Below are positions 18,405-27,375 of a DNA stretch of 64,000 nt, piece after piece (the stretch's first letter is position 1; every line of letters begins with the position of its first letter). Both the position numbers and the translations under genes were made by a program. This DNA comes from Microbacterium invictum. GTDB lineage: Bacteria; Actinomycetota; Actinomycetes; Actinomycetales; Microbacteriaceae. Location of the stretch: NCBI RefSeq assembly GCF_034421375.1, contig NZ_CP139779.1, positions 1,488,001 through 1,552,000 on the forward strand. Reading direction: 5' to 3'. A model generated the notes under the pieces. It made no database searches, was not told the DNA's origin, and was given only the letters and a program-made list of their open reading frames with translations.

Positions 18405-18896
18405 TCACTGCCCTGAGTAGGTCTCGACCTTGAGGATCTCGACGGCGATCTCCCGGCCGTTCGGGGCCGTGTACGAGGTCTTCTCGCCCTCTTTCTTCCC
18501 GAGGATCGCCGCGCCCAGCGGCGAGGCCTCGCTGTAGACGTCGAGCTCGGAGCCGGCGGCGATCTCACGGTTGCCGAGCAGGAAGACCTCTTCGCCGCCG
18601 GCGACGATCGCCGTCACGACGGTTCCGGATTCGACGACGCCGGTGCTCTCGGGGGCATCGCCGACCTTGGCGTCCTTCAGCAGCTGCTGGAGGGTGCGGA
18701 TGCGCGCCTCCTGCTTGCCCTGCTCGTCCTTGGCCGCGTGGTAGCCGCCGTTCTCCTTGAGGTCGCCCTCTTCGCGAGCGGCTTCGATGCGCTTGGCGAT
18801 CTCCTCGCGGCCGGTGGTCGAGAGGTGCTCGAGCTCGGCGGCGAGACGGTCGTAGGCGTCCTGGGTCAGGAAGGTCACCGGGGCTTCGCCAGTCAC
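18405..18896 (-). CDS. greA: Transcription elongation factor GreA
   Basis: Rescues backtracked RNA polymerase by stimulating transcript cleavage. 163 residues: an N-terminal coiled coil (TFLTQDAYDRLAAELEHL through GGYHAAKDEQGKQEARI), with the acidic tip formed by RIEAAREEGDLKENGGYH, and a C-terminal FKBP-like domain (SPLGAAILGKKEGE). The open frame extends further upstream, but the GTG at 18896 preceded by GAAGGAG gives the family length. It lies next to DUF4307 as in mycobacteria. Confidence 0.95.
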   Translation of the reverse strand: MTGEAPVTFLTQDAYDRLAAELEHLSTTGREEIAKRIEAAREEGDLKENGGYHAAKDEQGKQEARIRTLQQLLKDAKVGDAPESTGVVESGTVVTAIVAGGEEVFLLGNREIAAGSELDVYSEASPLGAAILGKKEGEKTSYTAPNGREIAVEILKVETYSGQ

Positions 18897-18977
18897 GTTC
18901 GTCTCCTTCGGTCGTCGGCTGGTATGCAAAGACGCCCCGGCGCGGGCCAGGGCGTCCATCTGAGTTGTCCGGCCAGA

Positions 18978-19370
18978 TTACGTCACCCAGCAGGAGTTGA
19001 CCAAACCGGTGGTGGCCTCGGCGACGGTGGGGATGCTCTCCTGGAAGGCCCGCGCGGTGCCGTCCGTCTCGTCGAGGGTGATCACCTTCCAGCCGACCAC
19101 CCCGTGGTCGGCGTCCTGCGCCTCCAGCGCGCAGGCGACGCTGCGCCCGGGAGGCGCCGTCACCTGGAAGTCGATGCGGACCGAGCCGTCGTCGACGAGC
19201 TGGAAGCCGGTGGTGCGGGCGTCGACGTCGTCCAGAGCGCCGGCCACCGTCATCCATCCGGCCCCGACGATCACGGCCGCGGCGACGACCACGCCCGAGA
19301 CGACCAGCCACCGGGGCGCGCGGGAACGGGTGCGTCCGTAGCGCTCGTCGAGCATCTGGTGAGTCGTCAT
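18978..19370 (-). CDS. DUF4307 domain protein
   Basis: 130-residue bitopic membrane protein found beside greA and mca in actinobacteria. It starts MTTHQMLDERYGR, has one transmembrane helix (about 21-42), and continues with an extracytoplasmic beta-rich domain ending VNSCWVT. Function unknown. The mycothiol-conjugate amidase gene (mca) that usually follows in this neighbourhood is not present in the 66 bp before the next gene. Confidence 0.85.
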   Translation of the reverse strand: MTTHQMLDERYGRTRSRAPRWLVVSGVVVAAAVIVGAGWMTVAGALDDVDARTTGFQLVDDGSVRIDFQVTAPPGRSVACALEAQDADHGVVGWKVITLDETDGTARAFQESIPTVAEATTGLVNSCWVT

Positions 19371-19436
19371 GGCCTTCTTCGGGGCGTCTAGGCTGGAGGT
19401 TCCAGGCTACGCGTTCCCACGCCCGGAGAGGACACC

Positions 19437-19676
19437 ATGCATCACGCTCTCGCGACTCTCGTCGCGGCCGCCACCCCCTCCCCGGTCCCGACGGTCGATC
19501 CCGACCTCGTCACCCCCGGGCCGGTGGGGTTCGCGGTGATCGCGTTCATCGCGCTCGCCGTGGTGCTGCTGGTGTGGGACATGATGCGACGGATCCGTCG
19601 CGCTCGGATCCGCGGTGAGATCGCCGAGCAGCTCGATGCCGAGGAGCGGATGCGAGACGGCGACGGAGCGTCCTGA
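19437..19676 (+). CDS. Small single-pass membrane protein
   Basis: 79 residues: a short Pro/Thr-rich N-terminus, one transmembrane helix (about 30-50) and a basic then acidic C-terminal tail (RRIRRARIRGEIAEQLDAEERM). The position matches the small membrane protein next to mca in mycobacteria (the Rv1083-like gene), which supports it being a real gene. A TAGGCT hexamer lies 42 nt upstream and GGAGAGG is near the ATG. Confidence 0.75.
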   Translation: MHHALATLVAAATPSPVPTVDPDLVTPGPVGFAVIAFIALAVVLLVWDMMRRIRRARIRGEIAEQLDAEERMRDGDGAS

Positions 19677-19679
19677 CGC

Positions 19680-20414
19680 TCAGGCGTGGTAGGCCGGCGC
19701 CAGCGCGATGAGCAGGCACGCCGTCCAGTGGCAGAGGAACGCCAGCACCGTGCAGACGTGGAAGATCTCGTGGAACCCGAAGTGCCCGGGCCACGGATTC
19801 GGTCGCTTCAGGGCGTACACCACGGCGCCGGCGGTGTAGAGCACGCCGCCGACGGCCACCAGGATCATCATCGCGGCGTTGGCGGCGAAGAGGTCGAAGA
19901 GGTACATCACCGCCGCCCACCCCAGGACGAGGTACAGCGCGACGTACAGCCAGCGCGGGGCGTGGATCCAGAAGACGCGGAAGAGGATGCCGAGGACGGC
20001 CCCGCCCCACACCAGCGACAGCAGCAGGATCGCCTTGTCGGTCGGCAGCGCCAGCACCGCGATCGGTGTGTAGGTGCCGGCGATGAGCAGCAGGATGTTG
20101 GCATGGTCGATGCGCTTGAGGATGACCTTGGTTCGCGGTGACCAGTCGAACCGGTGATACAGGGCCGAGGTACCGAACATCAGCATCGAGGTCGCCATGA
20201 ACACCGTGGACGACCACTTGGCCGCGGCGCCGTCGGCGAAGAGGATGAGCAGGATGCCGGCGACGATCGCGACCGGGAAGGTTCCGGCGTGGATCCAGCC
20301 GCGCCAGCTGGGCTTGACCTCGGTCCGTGCGTCGACGGCCGCGGCGTTGAGCAGGGGCAGCTGCGGCATGTCCGGTCCGTCGGGGGAGAGGTCGGTGTCC
20401 GGGCGGGAGGTCAT
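19680..20414 (-). CDS. Hemolysin III family (TrhA/PAQR-like) membrane protein
   Basis: 244-residue seven-transmembrane protein of the PAQR superfamily. Conserved residues expected to bind a metal are visible: SALYHRFDWS (Ser and His), RIDHANI (Asp and His) and the C-terminal HEIFH. The biochemical activity is unsettled; a hydrolase or membrane-energetics role has been proposed for the family, and lysis of host cells is not implied. The start follows a TACCCT hexamer by 7 nt. Confidence 0.88.
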   Translation of the reverse strand: MTSRPDTDLSPDGPDMPQLPLLNAAAVDARTEVKPSWRGWIHAGTFPVAIVAGILLILFADGAAAKWSSTVFMATSMLMFGTSALYHRFDWSPRTKVILKRIDHANILLLIAGTYTPIAVLALPTDKAILLLSLVWGGAVLGILFRVFWIHAPRWLYVALYLVLGWAAVMYLFDLFAANAAMMILVAVGGVLYTAGAVVYALKRPNPWPGHFGFHEIFHVCTVLAFLCHWTACLLIALAPAYHA

Positions 20415-20421
20415 CTTCCCA

Positions 20422-20427
20422 AGGGTA
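20422..20427 (-). promoter_or_regulatory. -10 TACCCT of the hemolysin III gene
   Basis: TACCCT ends 7 nt before the ATG at 20414 on the minus strand. Confidence 0.45.
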
Positions 20428-20493
20428 CGGCGCCGCGCATGCCGGCGGCTGCACGTGACCTGACGGTGCGCACGGGCGGCGCGGTGGCGGGAG

Positions 20494-20499
20494 TAGCGT
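20494..20499 (+). promoter_or_regulatory. -10 TAGCGT of uppS
   Basis: TAGCGT ends exactly 6 nt before the GTG at 20506. No TTGACA-like -35 is seen at the normal distance. Confidence 0.5.
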
Positions 20500-20505
20500 A
20501 GATGT

Positions 20506-21285
20506 GTGAGTGCGACGGACGAGGGGCGGGGGCCGCTCTACCGGCTGTACATCTCGCGGCTGAGGCGCAGTCTCACGCCGGACGTGGTGCCCCACCACAT
20601 CGCGATGATGATCGACGGCAACCGTCGGTGGGCCAAGCAGCTCGGATACGACTCCGCCGCGCACGGTCATCGTGCGGGAGCCGCGAAGATGCGCGAGTTC
20701 CTCCGCTGGTGCGACGACATCGGGGTCAAGGTCGTATCGCTGTACCTCCTCTCCACCGACAACCTCCGTCGCCGCGACTCGCGCGAACTGACCGATCTGC
20801 TCGAGATCATCGCCGAGCTCGCCCACGAGCTCTCCCACGAGCGCGACTGGCGGGTGCAGCACGTCGGACGTGCCGACCTGCTCCCCTCCGAGCTCGCCGA
20901 CGTCCTGGCCACCGCAGAGGAGCGCACCCGCGGCCACCGGGGCCTGCATGTCAATCTCGCCGTCGGCTACGGCGGGCGCAGCGAGATCGTCGATGCGGTG
21001 CGGTCGATCATCGCCACCCACGATCGCGAGGGCGGGTCTCTGGAGGAGCTGGCGGCGAGCCTTACCCCCGAGCAGATCGGCGAGCACCTCTACACCGGCG
21101 GACAGCCCGACCCCGACCTGGTGATCCGCACGTCGGGCGAACAGCGGCTGAGCGACTTCCTGCTGTGGCAGAGCGCGCACAGCGAGTTCTACTTCGTCGA
21201 GGCCCTCGGGCCCGATCTGCGTGAGGTCGACCTCCTACGCGCCGTACGGGACTTCGCCCGCCGCGATCGTCGCTTCGGACGGTGA
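20506..21285 (+). CDS. uppS: Cis-prenyltransferase (isoprenyl diphosphate synthase)
   Basis: Condenses isopentenyl diphosphate in cis to make polyprenyl carrier lipid for cell-wall synthesis. 259 residues with the catalytic block MMIDGNRRWAKQLG, the HRAGAAKM segment, the SLYLLSTDNLRR block and the C-terminal signature DLVIRTSGEQRLSDFLLWQ. In mycobacteria two paralogues make short (C15) and long (C50) products; this sequence has the position of the short-chain gene, but product length cannot be read here. Confidence 0.93.
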   Translation: MSATDEGRGPLYRLYISRLRRSLTPDVVPHHIAMMIDGNRRWAKQLGYDSAAHGHRAGAAKMREFLRWCDDIGVKVVSLYLLSTDNLRRRDSRELTDLLEIIAELAHELSHERDWRVQHVGRADLLPSELADVLATAEERTRGHRGLHVNLAVGYGGRSEIVDAVRSIIATHDREGGSLEELAASLTPEQIGEHLYTGGQPDPDLVIRTSGEQRLSDFLLWQSAHSEFYFVEALGPDLREVDLLRAVRDFARRDRRFGR

Positions 21286-21385
21286 CCGGCGCTCGCCGCG
21301 GGCACCCGACGACGCGTCGAAAGAACTTCATCTGCTCGTAACCGGCGGACAGCGTGTCTGGGCCCCGCGAACCCCCGAACGGTCG

Positions 21386-21415
21386 TAGCGTCATCTCACC
21401 GGGCAAGGTGCCCGG
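21386..21415 (+). promoter_or_regulatory. Promoter and leader hairpin of phoH
   Basis: A TAGCGT -10 (21386-21391) is followed within 8 nt by a perfect 7-bp hairpin, CCGGGCA-AGG-TGCCCGG (21399-21415). Transcription would start almost at the base of the hairpin, giving a leader of about 100 nt before the GTG at 21499. The rest of the 213-bp gap (21286-21498) holds no gene I can see. Confidence 0.4.
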
Positions 21416-21498
21416 TCGGGTCGGCCTTTCGGATCGCGACTCGTGACCCACGGTCGACTCGAGACTGCCGGGTGACACGCCCGGGGCAGGAGTGGGTT

Positions 21499-22854
21499 GT
21501 GACCACACGAGCACCGCACGACCAGCGCCGCGAGCAGTACATCGACGAGGACACGCAGTCGCAGGATCTGCGCACGTACGTCCTGGATACGTCGGTTCTG
21601 CTGAGTGATCCGCGGGCGTTCTTCCGGTTCGCCGAACACAGCATCGTCATCCCGGTGGTGGTGATCACCGAGCTGGAGAAGAAGCGTCACGATCCCGAGA
21701 TCGGGTACTTCGCCCGGCAGGCGCTGCGCCATCTCGACGAGCTGCGCATCGAGCACGGTCGCCTCGACTTCCCGGTCCCGGTCGGATCGGGGGGAACACT
21801 CCGGGTCGAGCTCAACAACACCGACCCGACCGTCCTCCCCTCGGGCATGCGCCTGGGCGACAACGACACCCGCATCCTCGCCGTCGCGATGCACCTGACG
21901 CAGGACGGCCAGGATGTCACGGTGGTGTCCAAGGACCTCCCGATGCGGGTGAAGGCGGCGTCGCTCGGCATCGTGGCCGAGGAGTATCTCGCCGAGCAGG
22001 CCGTGGACTCCGGCTGGACGGGCATCGCCGACATCGACCTGTCCGGCGACGAGGTCAGCGACCTCTACGAGAGCGAGGTCGCGACCGCCGACGTGGTGCA
22101 CGGGCTGCCCGTCAACACCGGCCTCATCATCCACTCCGAGCGCGGCTCCGCCCTCGGGCGCGTGACCGGCGACGGAGCGTTCCGTCTGGTGCGCGGCGAC
22201 CGGGACGCCTTCGGGCTCCACGGCCGCTCGGCCGAGCAGCGGATCGCCCTCGACCTGCTGCTGGACCCCGAGGTGGGCATCGTGTCGCTGGGAGGTCGAG
22301 CCGGGACGGGGAAGTCCGCGCTCGCCCTCTGTGCGGGCCTCGAGGCGGTGCTGGAGCGTCAGCAGCAGAAGCGGATCATCGTCTTCCGGCCGCTGTTCGC
22401 CGTGGGCGGCCAGGAACTGGGGTACCTCCCCGGCGATCAGGCCGAGAAGATGAACCCCTGGGGCCAGGCGGTCTTCGACACCCTCGGCTCGGTGGTCTCC
22501 GCCAACGTCATCGAAGAGGTGATCGAGCGCGGCATCCTCGAGGTGCTCCCGCTCACCCACATCCGCGGTCGCTCACTGCACGACGCCTTCGTGATCGTCG
22601 ACGAGGCGCAGTCCCTGGAGCGGAACGTGCTGCTGACGGTCCTCAGCCGCATCGGCCAGCACTCACGCGTCGTCCTCACCCACGACGTCGGACAGCGTGA
22701 CAACCTGCGCGTGGGGCGTCATGACGGCATCGCGTCGGTCATCGAGACGCTGAAGGGCCATGACCTGTTCGCCCACGTCACCCTCACCCGTTCCGAGCGC
22801 TCGGCCATCGCGGCGCTGGTGACCGACCTGCTCGAGGCGGGGGAGCTCGCGTGA
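21499..22854 (+). CDS. phoH: PhoH2-type PIN-PhoH fusion, ATP-dependent RNA helicase/RNase
   Basis: 451 residues: an N-terminal PIN-like RNase domain (acidic Asp30 in YVLDTSVLL and Glu58 in VITELEKKR; about 25-165), a linker, then a PhoH ATPase domain with Walker [10 protein letters not shown] at 265-273 and Walker [13 protein letters not shown]. Family members unwind and cut RNA. The upstream GTG at 21472 is in frame, but the GTG at 21499 has a well-placed AGGAG. The usual mycobacterial antitoxin partner (PhoAT) is not evident upstream. A hairpin-rich region follows. Confidence 0.9.
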   Translation: MTTRAPHDQRREQYIDEDTQSQDLRTYVLDTSVLLSDPRAFFRFAEHSIVIPVVVITELEKKRHDPEIGYFARQALRHLDELRIEHGRLDFPVPVGSGGTLRVELNNTDPTVLPSGMRLGDNDTRILAVAMHLTQDGQDVTVVSKDLPMRVKAASLGIVAEEYLAEQAVDSGWTGIADIDLSGDEVSDLYESEVATADVVHGLPVNTGLIIHSERGSALGRVTGDGAFRLVRGDRDAFGLHGRSAEQRIALDLLLDPEVGIVSLGGRAGTGKSALALCAGLEAVLERQQQKRIIVFRPLFAVGGQELGYLPGDQAEKMNPWGQAVFDTLGSVVSANVIEEVIERGILEVLPLTHIRGRSLHDAFVIVDEAQSLERNVLLTVLSRIGQHSRVVLTHDVGQRDNLRVGRHDGIASVIETLKGHDLFAHVTLTRSERSAIAALVTDLLEAGELA

Positions 22855-22881
22855 GGCGTCGCGCCCTCGTCGCCGCCAACG

Positions 22882-22895
22882 TGAGAAGAGTCTCA
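22882..22895 (+). promoter_or_regulatory. Inverted repeat TGAGA-AGAG-TCTCA
   Basis: A 5-bp perfect inverted repeat sits between the phoH stop and the small-RNA candidate. It could be an operator or part of a promoter region; no clear -10 box was found next to it. Confidence 0.25.
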
Positions 22896-22929
22896 TCTTG
22901 CGCAGTGCCGGCGGACGTCGCCGGTCTGC

Positions 22930-23038
22930 CACCATGGGGGATACGGCCGCGTATCCCCCAAATCGCACGCGGTCGGTGACCGGGCCCCCAACCCGGATAC
23001 AGCCCCCGGTGTTCCCCCAACGCCGGGGGCTCTCCCGT
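22930..23038 (+). ncRNA. Candidate 6C-like small RNA
   Basis: Three consecutive hairpins lie between convergent genes. The first is a perfect 10-bp stem GGGGGATACG/CGTATCCCCC with a GCCG loop (22936-22959). The second is CCGGG/CCCGG enclosing the loop CCCCCAA (22980-22996). The third is an 11-bp stem AGCCCCCGGTG/CGCCGGGGGCT with loop TTCCCCCAA (23001-23031). CCCCCAA recurs three times at 29-30 nt spacing. C-rich terminal loops on two adjacent hairpins define the actinobacterial 6C RNA; here each run has five Cs, not six. Ends are approximate. Confidence 0.6.
23001..23031 (+). terminator. Stable hairpin ending the small-RNA candidate
   Basis: An 11-bp GC-rich stem with a 9-nt loop, followed by TCTCCC and not a real U-tract. 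It probably terminates the small RNA and may also stop phoH read-through before the convergent regulator gene. Confidence 0.45.
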
Positions 23039-23061
23039 CCCGCCCCTCAGGAGCGGCGGCG

Positions 23062-23718
23062 TCACTCCCAGCGGTACCCCGCGCCTCGCACCGTCACGAT
23101 GTGGTGGGAGCCGAGCTTGGCGCGCAGATACCGGACATAGACATCGACGACGTTCGACCCCGGATCGAAGTCCAGAGACCACACCCGGCTGAGCAGCTGC
23201 TCGCGACTGAGGACGCGTCCGGGGCTGCGGAGGAACTGCTCGGCCAGCGCGAACTCGCGCGCCGACAGCTCGACCTCGTCGCCGGCGACTGTGGCCCGGC
23301 GACCCAGCAGGTCGAGCATCACCTCGCCGTGCCGCAGCGTCATCCCCGCCGGCGCGGGATTCTCACGCAGGCGCGAGCGCACCCGGGCGAGGAGCTCCTC
23401 GAACGTGAAGGGCTTGCGCACATAGTCGTTGGCGCCGGCTTCGAGTCCCTCGACGGTGTCGCGCGTGCTCGTGCGGGCCGTGAGCATGATCACGGGGACG
23501 GCGGAACCCCGGGCGCGGAGCTCTCGCAGCACCTCGAAGCCGTCCATCGTCGGCAGGCCGACGTCCAGGAGCACGAGGTCCACGCCGTCGCGGAGGGCGA
23601 CCGTCAGCGCCTCGCCGCCGTCGGTGACGAGCACCGTGGTGAAGCCGGCATTCTCCAGGCCCCGGCTGACGAAGGCGGCGATGCGCGGCTCGTCTTCGGC
23701 GATGAGGATCGTCGTCAT
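23062..23718 (-). CDS. OmpR-family response regulator
   Basis: 218-residue two-component regulator. The receiver domain (1-120) has acidic residues E8/D9, phosphoacceptor Asp52 (LLDVGLP) and the KPF motif; the C-terminal winged-helix DNA-binding domain (about 130-218) ends with VDVYVRYLRAKLG and TVRGAGYRWE. The ATG overlaps the end of the kinase gene (ATGA), so the kinase is translated first. Targets unknown; the arrangement resembles mycobacterial TrcRS/TcrA-like pairs only at family level. Confidence 0.93.
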   Translation of the reverse strand: MTTILIAEDEPRIAAFVSRGLENAGFTTVLVTDGGEALTVALRDGVDLVLLDVGLPTMDGFEVLRELRARGSAVPVIMLTARTSTRDTVEGLEAGANDYVRKPFTFEELLARVRSRLRENPAPAGMTLRHGEVMLDLLGRRATVAGDEVELSAREFALAEQFLRSPGRVLSREQLLSRVWSLDFDPGSNVVDVYVRYLRAKLGSHHIVTVRGAGYRWE

Positions 23719-25187
23719 GTGCTGGACTCCCGCTGCAGCACGTCGCCCGCGCGCACCGGAGCGGGAAGCTCGGCCGTCTGCGGGGGGACGTGGATGGTGA
23801 AGGTGGCGCCGCCACCGGGGGTGTCGGTGACCGCGCAGTACCCGTCGTGACCTTTCGCGATGGCATCGACGATGGCGAGTCCGAGACCCGACCCGCCGGC
23901 CAGTCTCGCTCCTTCGGCGCGGTCGAACCGCCGGAAGATGCGATGCCTCGAGGCGTGGGGGATGCCGCCGCCGTGGTCTCTCACGTACAGGCGCGCGCCC
24001 GCGGCATCCCACGTGCTCCCCAGCTCGATCGGCGACCCGGCAGGCGTGTACTTCGCGGCGTTGTCGGCGAGTTGCAGCCACGCCTGGAGCAGCCGGTCGG
24101 CGTCGCCGGCGATCGTTGCGTCGGCGATCTCGTCGATCCGCCACCGATGCCCGGGGATGACCGCCACGAGCTCGCCGATCCTGGCGGTGAGCAGAGCGAG
24201 GTCGACGTCGCCCATCGCGAAGGAGTCGCCCTCGACGGCCGCCAACAGGTCGATGTCCTCGACCAGACGGGTCATCCGGTCGAGTTCGGCGATGCTGATC
24301 TCGCGGATCGAGGTGACGTCGGAGGCATCCCGGGGGTCCATCATCTCCAGATGCCCGCGGACGATCGTGATCGGCGTCTTCAGCTCATGACGCACATCGT
24401 CCAGCAGCTGTCGCTGCACGTCGACCGAACCCTCGAGGCGGTCGAGCATCGAATTCACCGTGCGGTTGAGGTCGGAGATGTCGTCGGTGCCTTCGGCCGG
24501 CAGACGAGGGGAGAGGTCGGTGAGGGTGATGGCGTCGGCGGTCTCGCGGAGCCGGCGGATGGGGGAGAGGAGGCGGCCGGTGACGAACCACCCGACCACC
24601 CCGATGGCCGCGAGCACGGCGACGGCCGTGATGCCGTAGGTGACCAGCGCCGAGGCCACCGGGCGAAGGGCGGCGCCGAGTTCCACCGCCCGCACGACGA
24701 CGCCGCGCGAGGGGTCTGCTGGCAGCGACACCGGCAGGGCGATGTAACGGAGCGTCCCCTCGGGGGTGACCGCCGTCTTCGGCGCGACGGGGACGCCGCT
24801 TTCGACACCGCTGAGGATGCGCGCGATGAGCGCGCCGTCTCCGGAGATGTCGATCCCCGAGGCGACACCCGGACCGATGAGCGTCGTGCCGTCGAGGATC
24901 GCCAGCGCCGCCTCGTTCCGGGAGGGCACCGTGCGCTCCATCGCCGCGCGGAGGAACTCCTCCACCGTGGCGAGGTCGTCGATCTGCGCGACGTCGTCCT
25001 CGGACTCGGCCACGGAGAGCAGACTCTCGGCCTGCCCCGCCAACCGGTCGTCGATCTCGGTCAGCACCATCTCGCGCTGGACGAGGAACGTCACGCTTCC
25101 CACCAGGGTCAGTCCGACGCACGCGACCGCGAGGACGGCGGCGAGGATGCGCGTTCTCGCCGACAGCGGGCGCGGGATACGGACCAC
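23715..25187 (-). CDS. Sensor histidine kinase
   Basis: 490-residue membrane kinase paired with the downstream regulator. Layout: transmembrane helix 1 (about 11-33), an extracytoplasmic sensor region of about 130 residues, transmembrane helix 2 (about 175-200), HAMP, dimerisation domain with phosphoacceptor His267 (HELKTP), and HATPase_c with DNAAKY, DHGGGIP and SGLGLAIVDAI. The GTG start follows a GATAAT hexamer by 7 nt. Signal unknown. Confidence 0.93.
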   Translation of the reverse strand: MVRIPRPLSARTRILAAVLAVACVGLTLVGSVTFLVQREMVLTEIDDRLAGQAESLLSVAESEDDVAQIDDLATVEEFLRAAMERTVPSRNEAALAILDGTTLIGPGVASGIDISGDGALIARILSGVESGVPVAPKTAVTPEGTLRYIALPVSLPADPSRGVVVRAVELGAALRPVASALVTYGITAVAVLAAIGVVGWFVTGRLLSPIRRLRETADAITLTDLSPRLPAEGTDDISDLNRTVNSMLDRLEGSVDVQRQLLDDVRHELKTPITIVRGHLEMMDPRDASDVTSIREISIAELDRMTRLVEDIDLLAAVEGDSFAMGDVDLALLTARIGELVAVIPGHRWRIDEIADATIAGDADRLLQAWLQLADNAAKYTPAGSPIELGSTWDAAGARLYVRDHGGGIPHASRHRIFRRFDRAEGARLAGGSGLGLAIVDAIAKGHDGYCAVTDTPGGGATFTIHVPPQTAELPAPVRAGDVLQRESST

Positions 25188-25194
25188 GCTGTTG

Positions 25195-25200
25195 ATTATC
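25195..25200 (-). promoter_or_regulatory. -10 GATAAT of the kinase-regulator operon
   Basis: GATAAT, one of the most AT-rich hexamers in the window, ends 7 nt before the GTG at 25187. Confidence 0.5.
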
Positions 25201-25252
25201 GCCCCCCGCGGCCGCGCGAGGCGGAACCCCGCTCAGACGCGGCGCGCGAGGC

Positions 25253-26647
25253 TCATCCCGGTCGGGTCATCGACAGCAGGTCGAGGCGCTCGTCGAGCTG
25301 CGCCTCGGTGAGTTCGCCTCGCTCGAGGTAACCGAGGTCGATCACCGCGTCGCGCACTGTGATTCCCTGCGCCACCGCATGCTTGGCGATCTTCGCCGCC
25401 GCTTCGTAACCGATGAGCTTGTTCAGCGGGGTGACGATCGACGGCGACATGCCCGCGTAGGCGGCGGCGCGCTCGACATTGGCCTCGAGTCCCCGGACGG
25501 TCTTGTCGGCCAGCAGCCGGACGGCATTGGCCAGGAGCCGGATCGACTCCAGCACCGCGGTGCCCATGACCGGGATCGCCACGTTCAGCTCGAAGGTTCC
25601 CGAGGCACCCGCCCACGCGACCGTCGCATCGTTGCCGATGACCCGAGCGCACACCATGAGATTGGCCTCGGGGACGACCGGATTGACCTTGCCCGGCATG
25701 ATCGACGACCCCGGCTGGAGGTCGGGGATGTGCAGCTCCGCGAGACCGGTGTTCGGGCCCGATCCCATCCAGCGGATGTCGTTGTTGATCTTCGTCAGCG
25801 AGACGGCGATGGTGCGGAGGGCTCCGGATGCCTCGACGAGGCCGTCGCGCGCGCCCTGCGCCTCGAAGTGGTCCTTCGCCTCGGTGATCGGCAGGTCGGT
25901 CTCGGACACGATGAGTTCGAGCACGCGCTGCGGGAAGCCGACGGGAGTGTTGATGCCGGTTCCGGTCGCGGTGCCGCCGAGGGGGACCTCGGCGACGCGG
26001 GGGAGGACGGCCTGCACGCGTTCGATGCCCAGCCGCATCTGCCGGGCGTAGCCGCCGAACTCCTGACCCAGGGTGACAGGGGTGGCATCCATCAGGTGGG
26101 TGCGGCCGGACTTCACGACCTCCGCCCAGGCCTGCGCCTTGTCCTCGAGAGCGACGGCGAGGTGATCCAGTGCGGGAATCAGGTCGTCGATGAGCTCCTG
26201 TGTCACGGCGATGTGGACCGACGTGGGGAAGACGTCGTTGGAGGACTGAGAGGCGTTGACGTGATCGTTCGGGTGGACCGCACGGCCGAGGTCACGGGTG
26301 GCGAGGGTGGCGAGGACCTCGTTCATGTTCATGTTCGACGAGGTTCCGCTGCCGGTCTGGTAGACATCGATCGGGAACTGGTCGGCGTGGTCGCCCGCGA
26401 TGATGCGGTCCGCCGCGCGGGCGATGGCGTCGGCGATCTCACCGTCGAGGGTTCCGAGCTCCTTGTTCGCGAGCGCTGCCGCCTTCTTGATACGCGCGAG
26501 CGCGACGATCTGCGACGGATCCAGGGGATCGCCCGAGATCGGGAAGTTCTCCACGGCACGCTGTGTCTGGGCGGCGTAGAGCGCGTCCTTGGGTACGCGC
26601 ACCTCGCCCATGGTGTCGTGTTCGATGCGGTATTCGATGTCGGTCAC
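25253..26647 (-). CDS. fumC: Class II fumarate hydratase
   Basis: Fumarate to L-malate in the TCA cycle, heat-stable iron-independent type. 464 residues with the N-terminal [15 protein letters not shown], a [15 protein letters not shown] block, the catalytic His-containing [23 protein letters not shown] region and the superfamily signature [11 protein letters not shown]. The GTG start at 26647 has GGAGG 8 nt upstream; the longer open frame is antisense to its neighbours. The neighbourhood matches mycobacteria (fumC beside glpX and DUF4245). Confidence 0.96.
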   Translation of the reverse strand: MTDIEYRIEHDTMGEVRVPKDALYAAQTQRAVENFPISGDPLDPSQIVALARIKKAAALANKELGTLDGEIADAIARAADRIIAGDHADQFPIDVYQTGSGTSSNMNMNEVLATLATRDLGRAVHPNDHVNASQSSNDVFPTSVHIAVTQELIDDLIPALDHLAVALEDKAQAWAEVVKSGRTHLMDATPVTLGQEFGGYARQMRLGIERVQAVLPRVAEVPLGGTATGTGINTPVGFPQRVLELIVSETDLPITEAKDHFEAQGARDGLVEASGALRTIAVSLTKINNDIRWMGSGPNTGLAELHIPDLQPGSSIMPGKVNPVVPEANLMVCARVIGNDATVAWAGASGTFELNVAIPVMGTAVLESIRLLANAVRLLADKTVRGLEANVERAAAYAGMSPSIVTPLNKLIGYEAAAKIAKHAVAQGITVRDAVIDLGYLERGELTEAQLDERLDLLSMTRPG

Positions 26648-26721
26648 GTCGTTGTCCTCCGAGGTGTGACGGATGCCGCAGGGCGCGGCGAAGGGGTCGG
26701 TGCGGGCGGGGACCTTTCCGG

Positions 26722-27375
26722 TCAGGCCGCCGAGGTGGTGAGGTCGTCCGAAACGGCGCCCACGATGATCTCGGGGACGGCCACGCCTTCGGCGAGGCGA
26801 TAGTTCGCGCCGATGACCGCCAGGCGGCCCTCGGCGACGGCGTCGCTGATCAGTTCCGAGGTCTGCAGGATGTCGCCGACGGTGTCGCGCAGGTGCTCGC
26901 GTCCGACGGCTTCGCCGTCGATGCTGCTCGAGGCCGGATCGGCGCGCACGACCCGCTGCACGGCCGGGACGATCGGGGCGATCAACCGCCAGATGTGCGG
27001 GGGCAGGGCGGGCGCATCGGGGCGCACGGAGTCGATCGCGGCTCGGACCGCACCGCATTCGTCGTGCGCGAGGACGATGATCAGCGGCACGCCGAGGACG
27101 GCGACGGCGTACTCGAGGCTGCCGATGACCGAGTCCGAGACGACCTGTCCGGCGTTGCGGACGACGAACAGGTCGCCGAGTCCCTTGTCGAAGATGATCT
27201 CGGCGGCCAGCCGCGAGTCGGCGCACCCGAAGAGCGCGGCCCGCGGACGCTGACCGGCAGCGACCTCGTTGCGACGCTCCGCGTCCTGGCGGGGGTGACG
27301 CGGTGCTCCCGCGACGAAGCGTGCGTTGCCGCGCTTCATCTCGTCCCACGCCTGCTGCGGACTGGTCTCGCTCAC
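26722..27375 (-). CDS. Beta-class carbonic anhydrase
   Basis: Zinc enzyme interconverting CO2 and bicarbonate, 217 residues. The zinc ligands are in CADSRLAAE (Cys, with the Asp-Arg dyad) and [10 protein letters not shown] (His and Cys), with the [19 protein letters not shown] block between them. The GTG start overlaps the stop of the DUF4245 gene and has GGAGG upstream. It is the last gene of the xseA-xseB-DUF4245-can run before fumC, which lies 74 bp further on with its own ribosome-binding site. Confidence 0.93.
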   Translation of the reverse strand: MSETSPQQAWDEMKRGNARFVAGAPRHPRQDAERRNEVAAGQRPRAALFGCADSRLAAEIIFDKGLGDLFVVRNAGQVVSDSVIGSLEYAVAVLGVPLIIVLAHDECGAVRAAIDSVRPDAPALPPHIWRLIAPIVPAVQRVVRADPASSSIDGEAVGREHLRDTVGDILQTSELISDAVAEGRLAVIGANYRLAEGVAVPEIIVGAVSDDLTTSAA

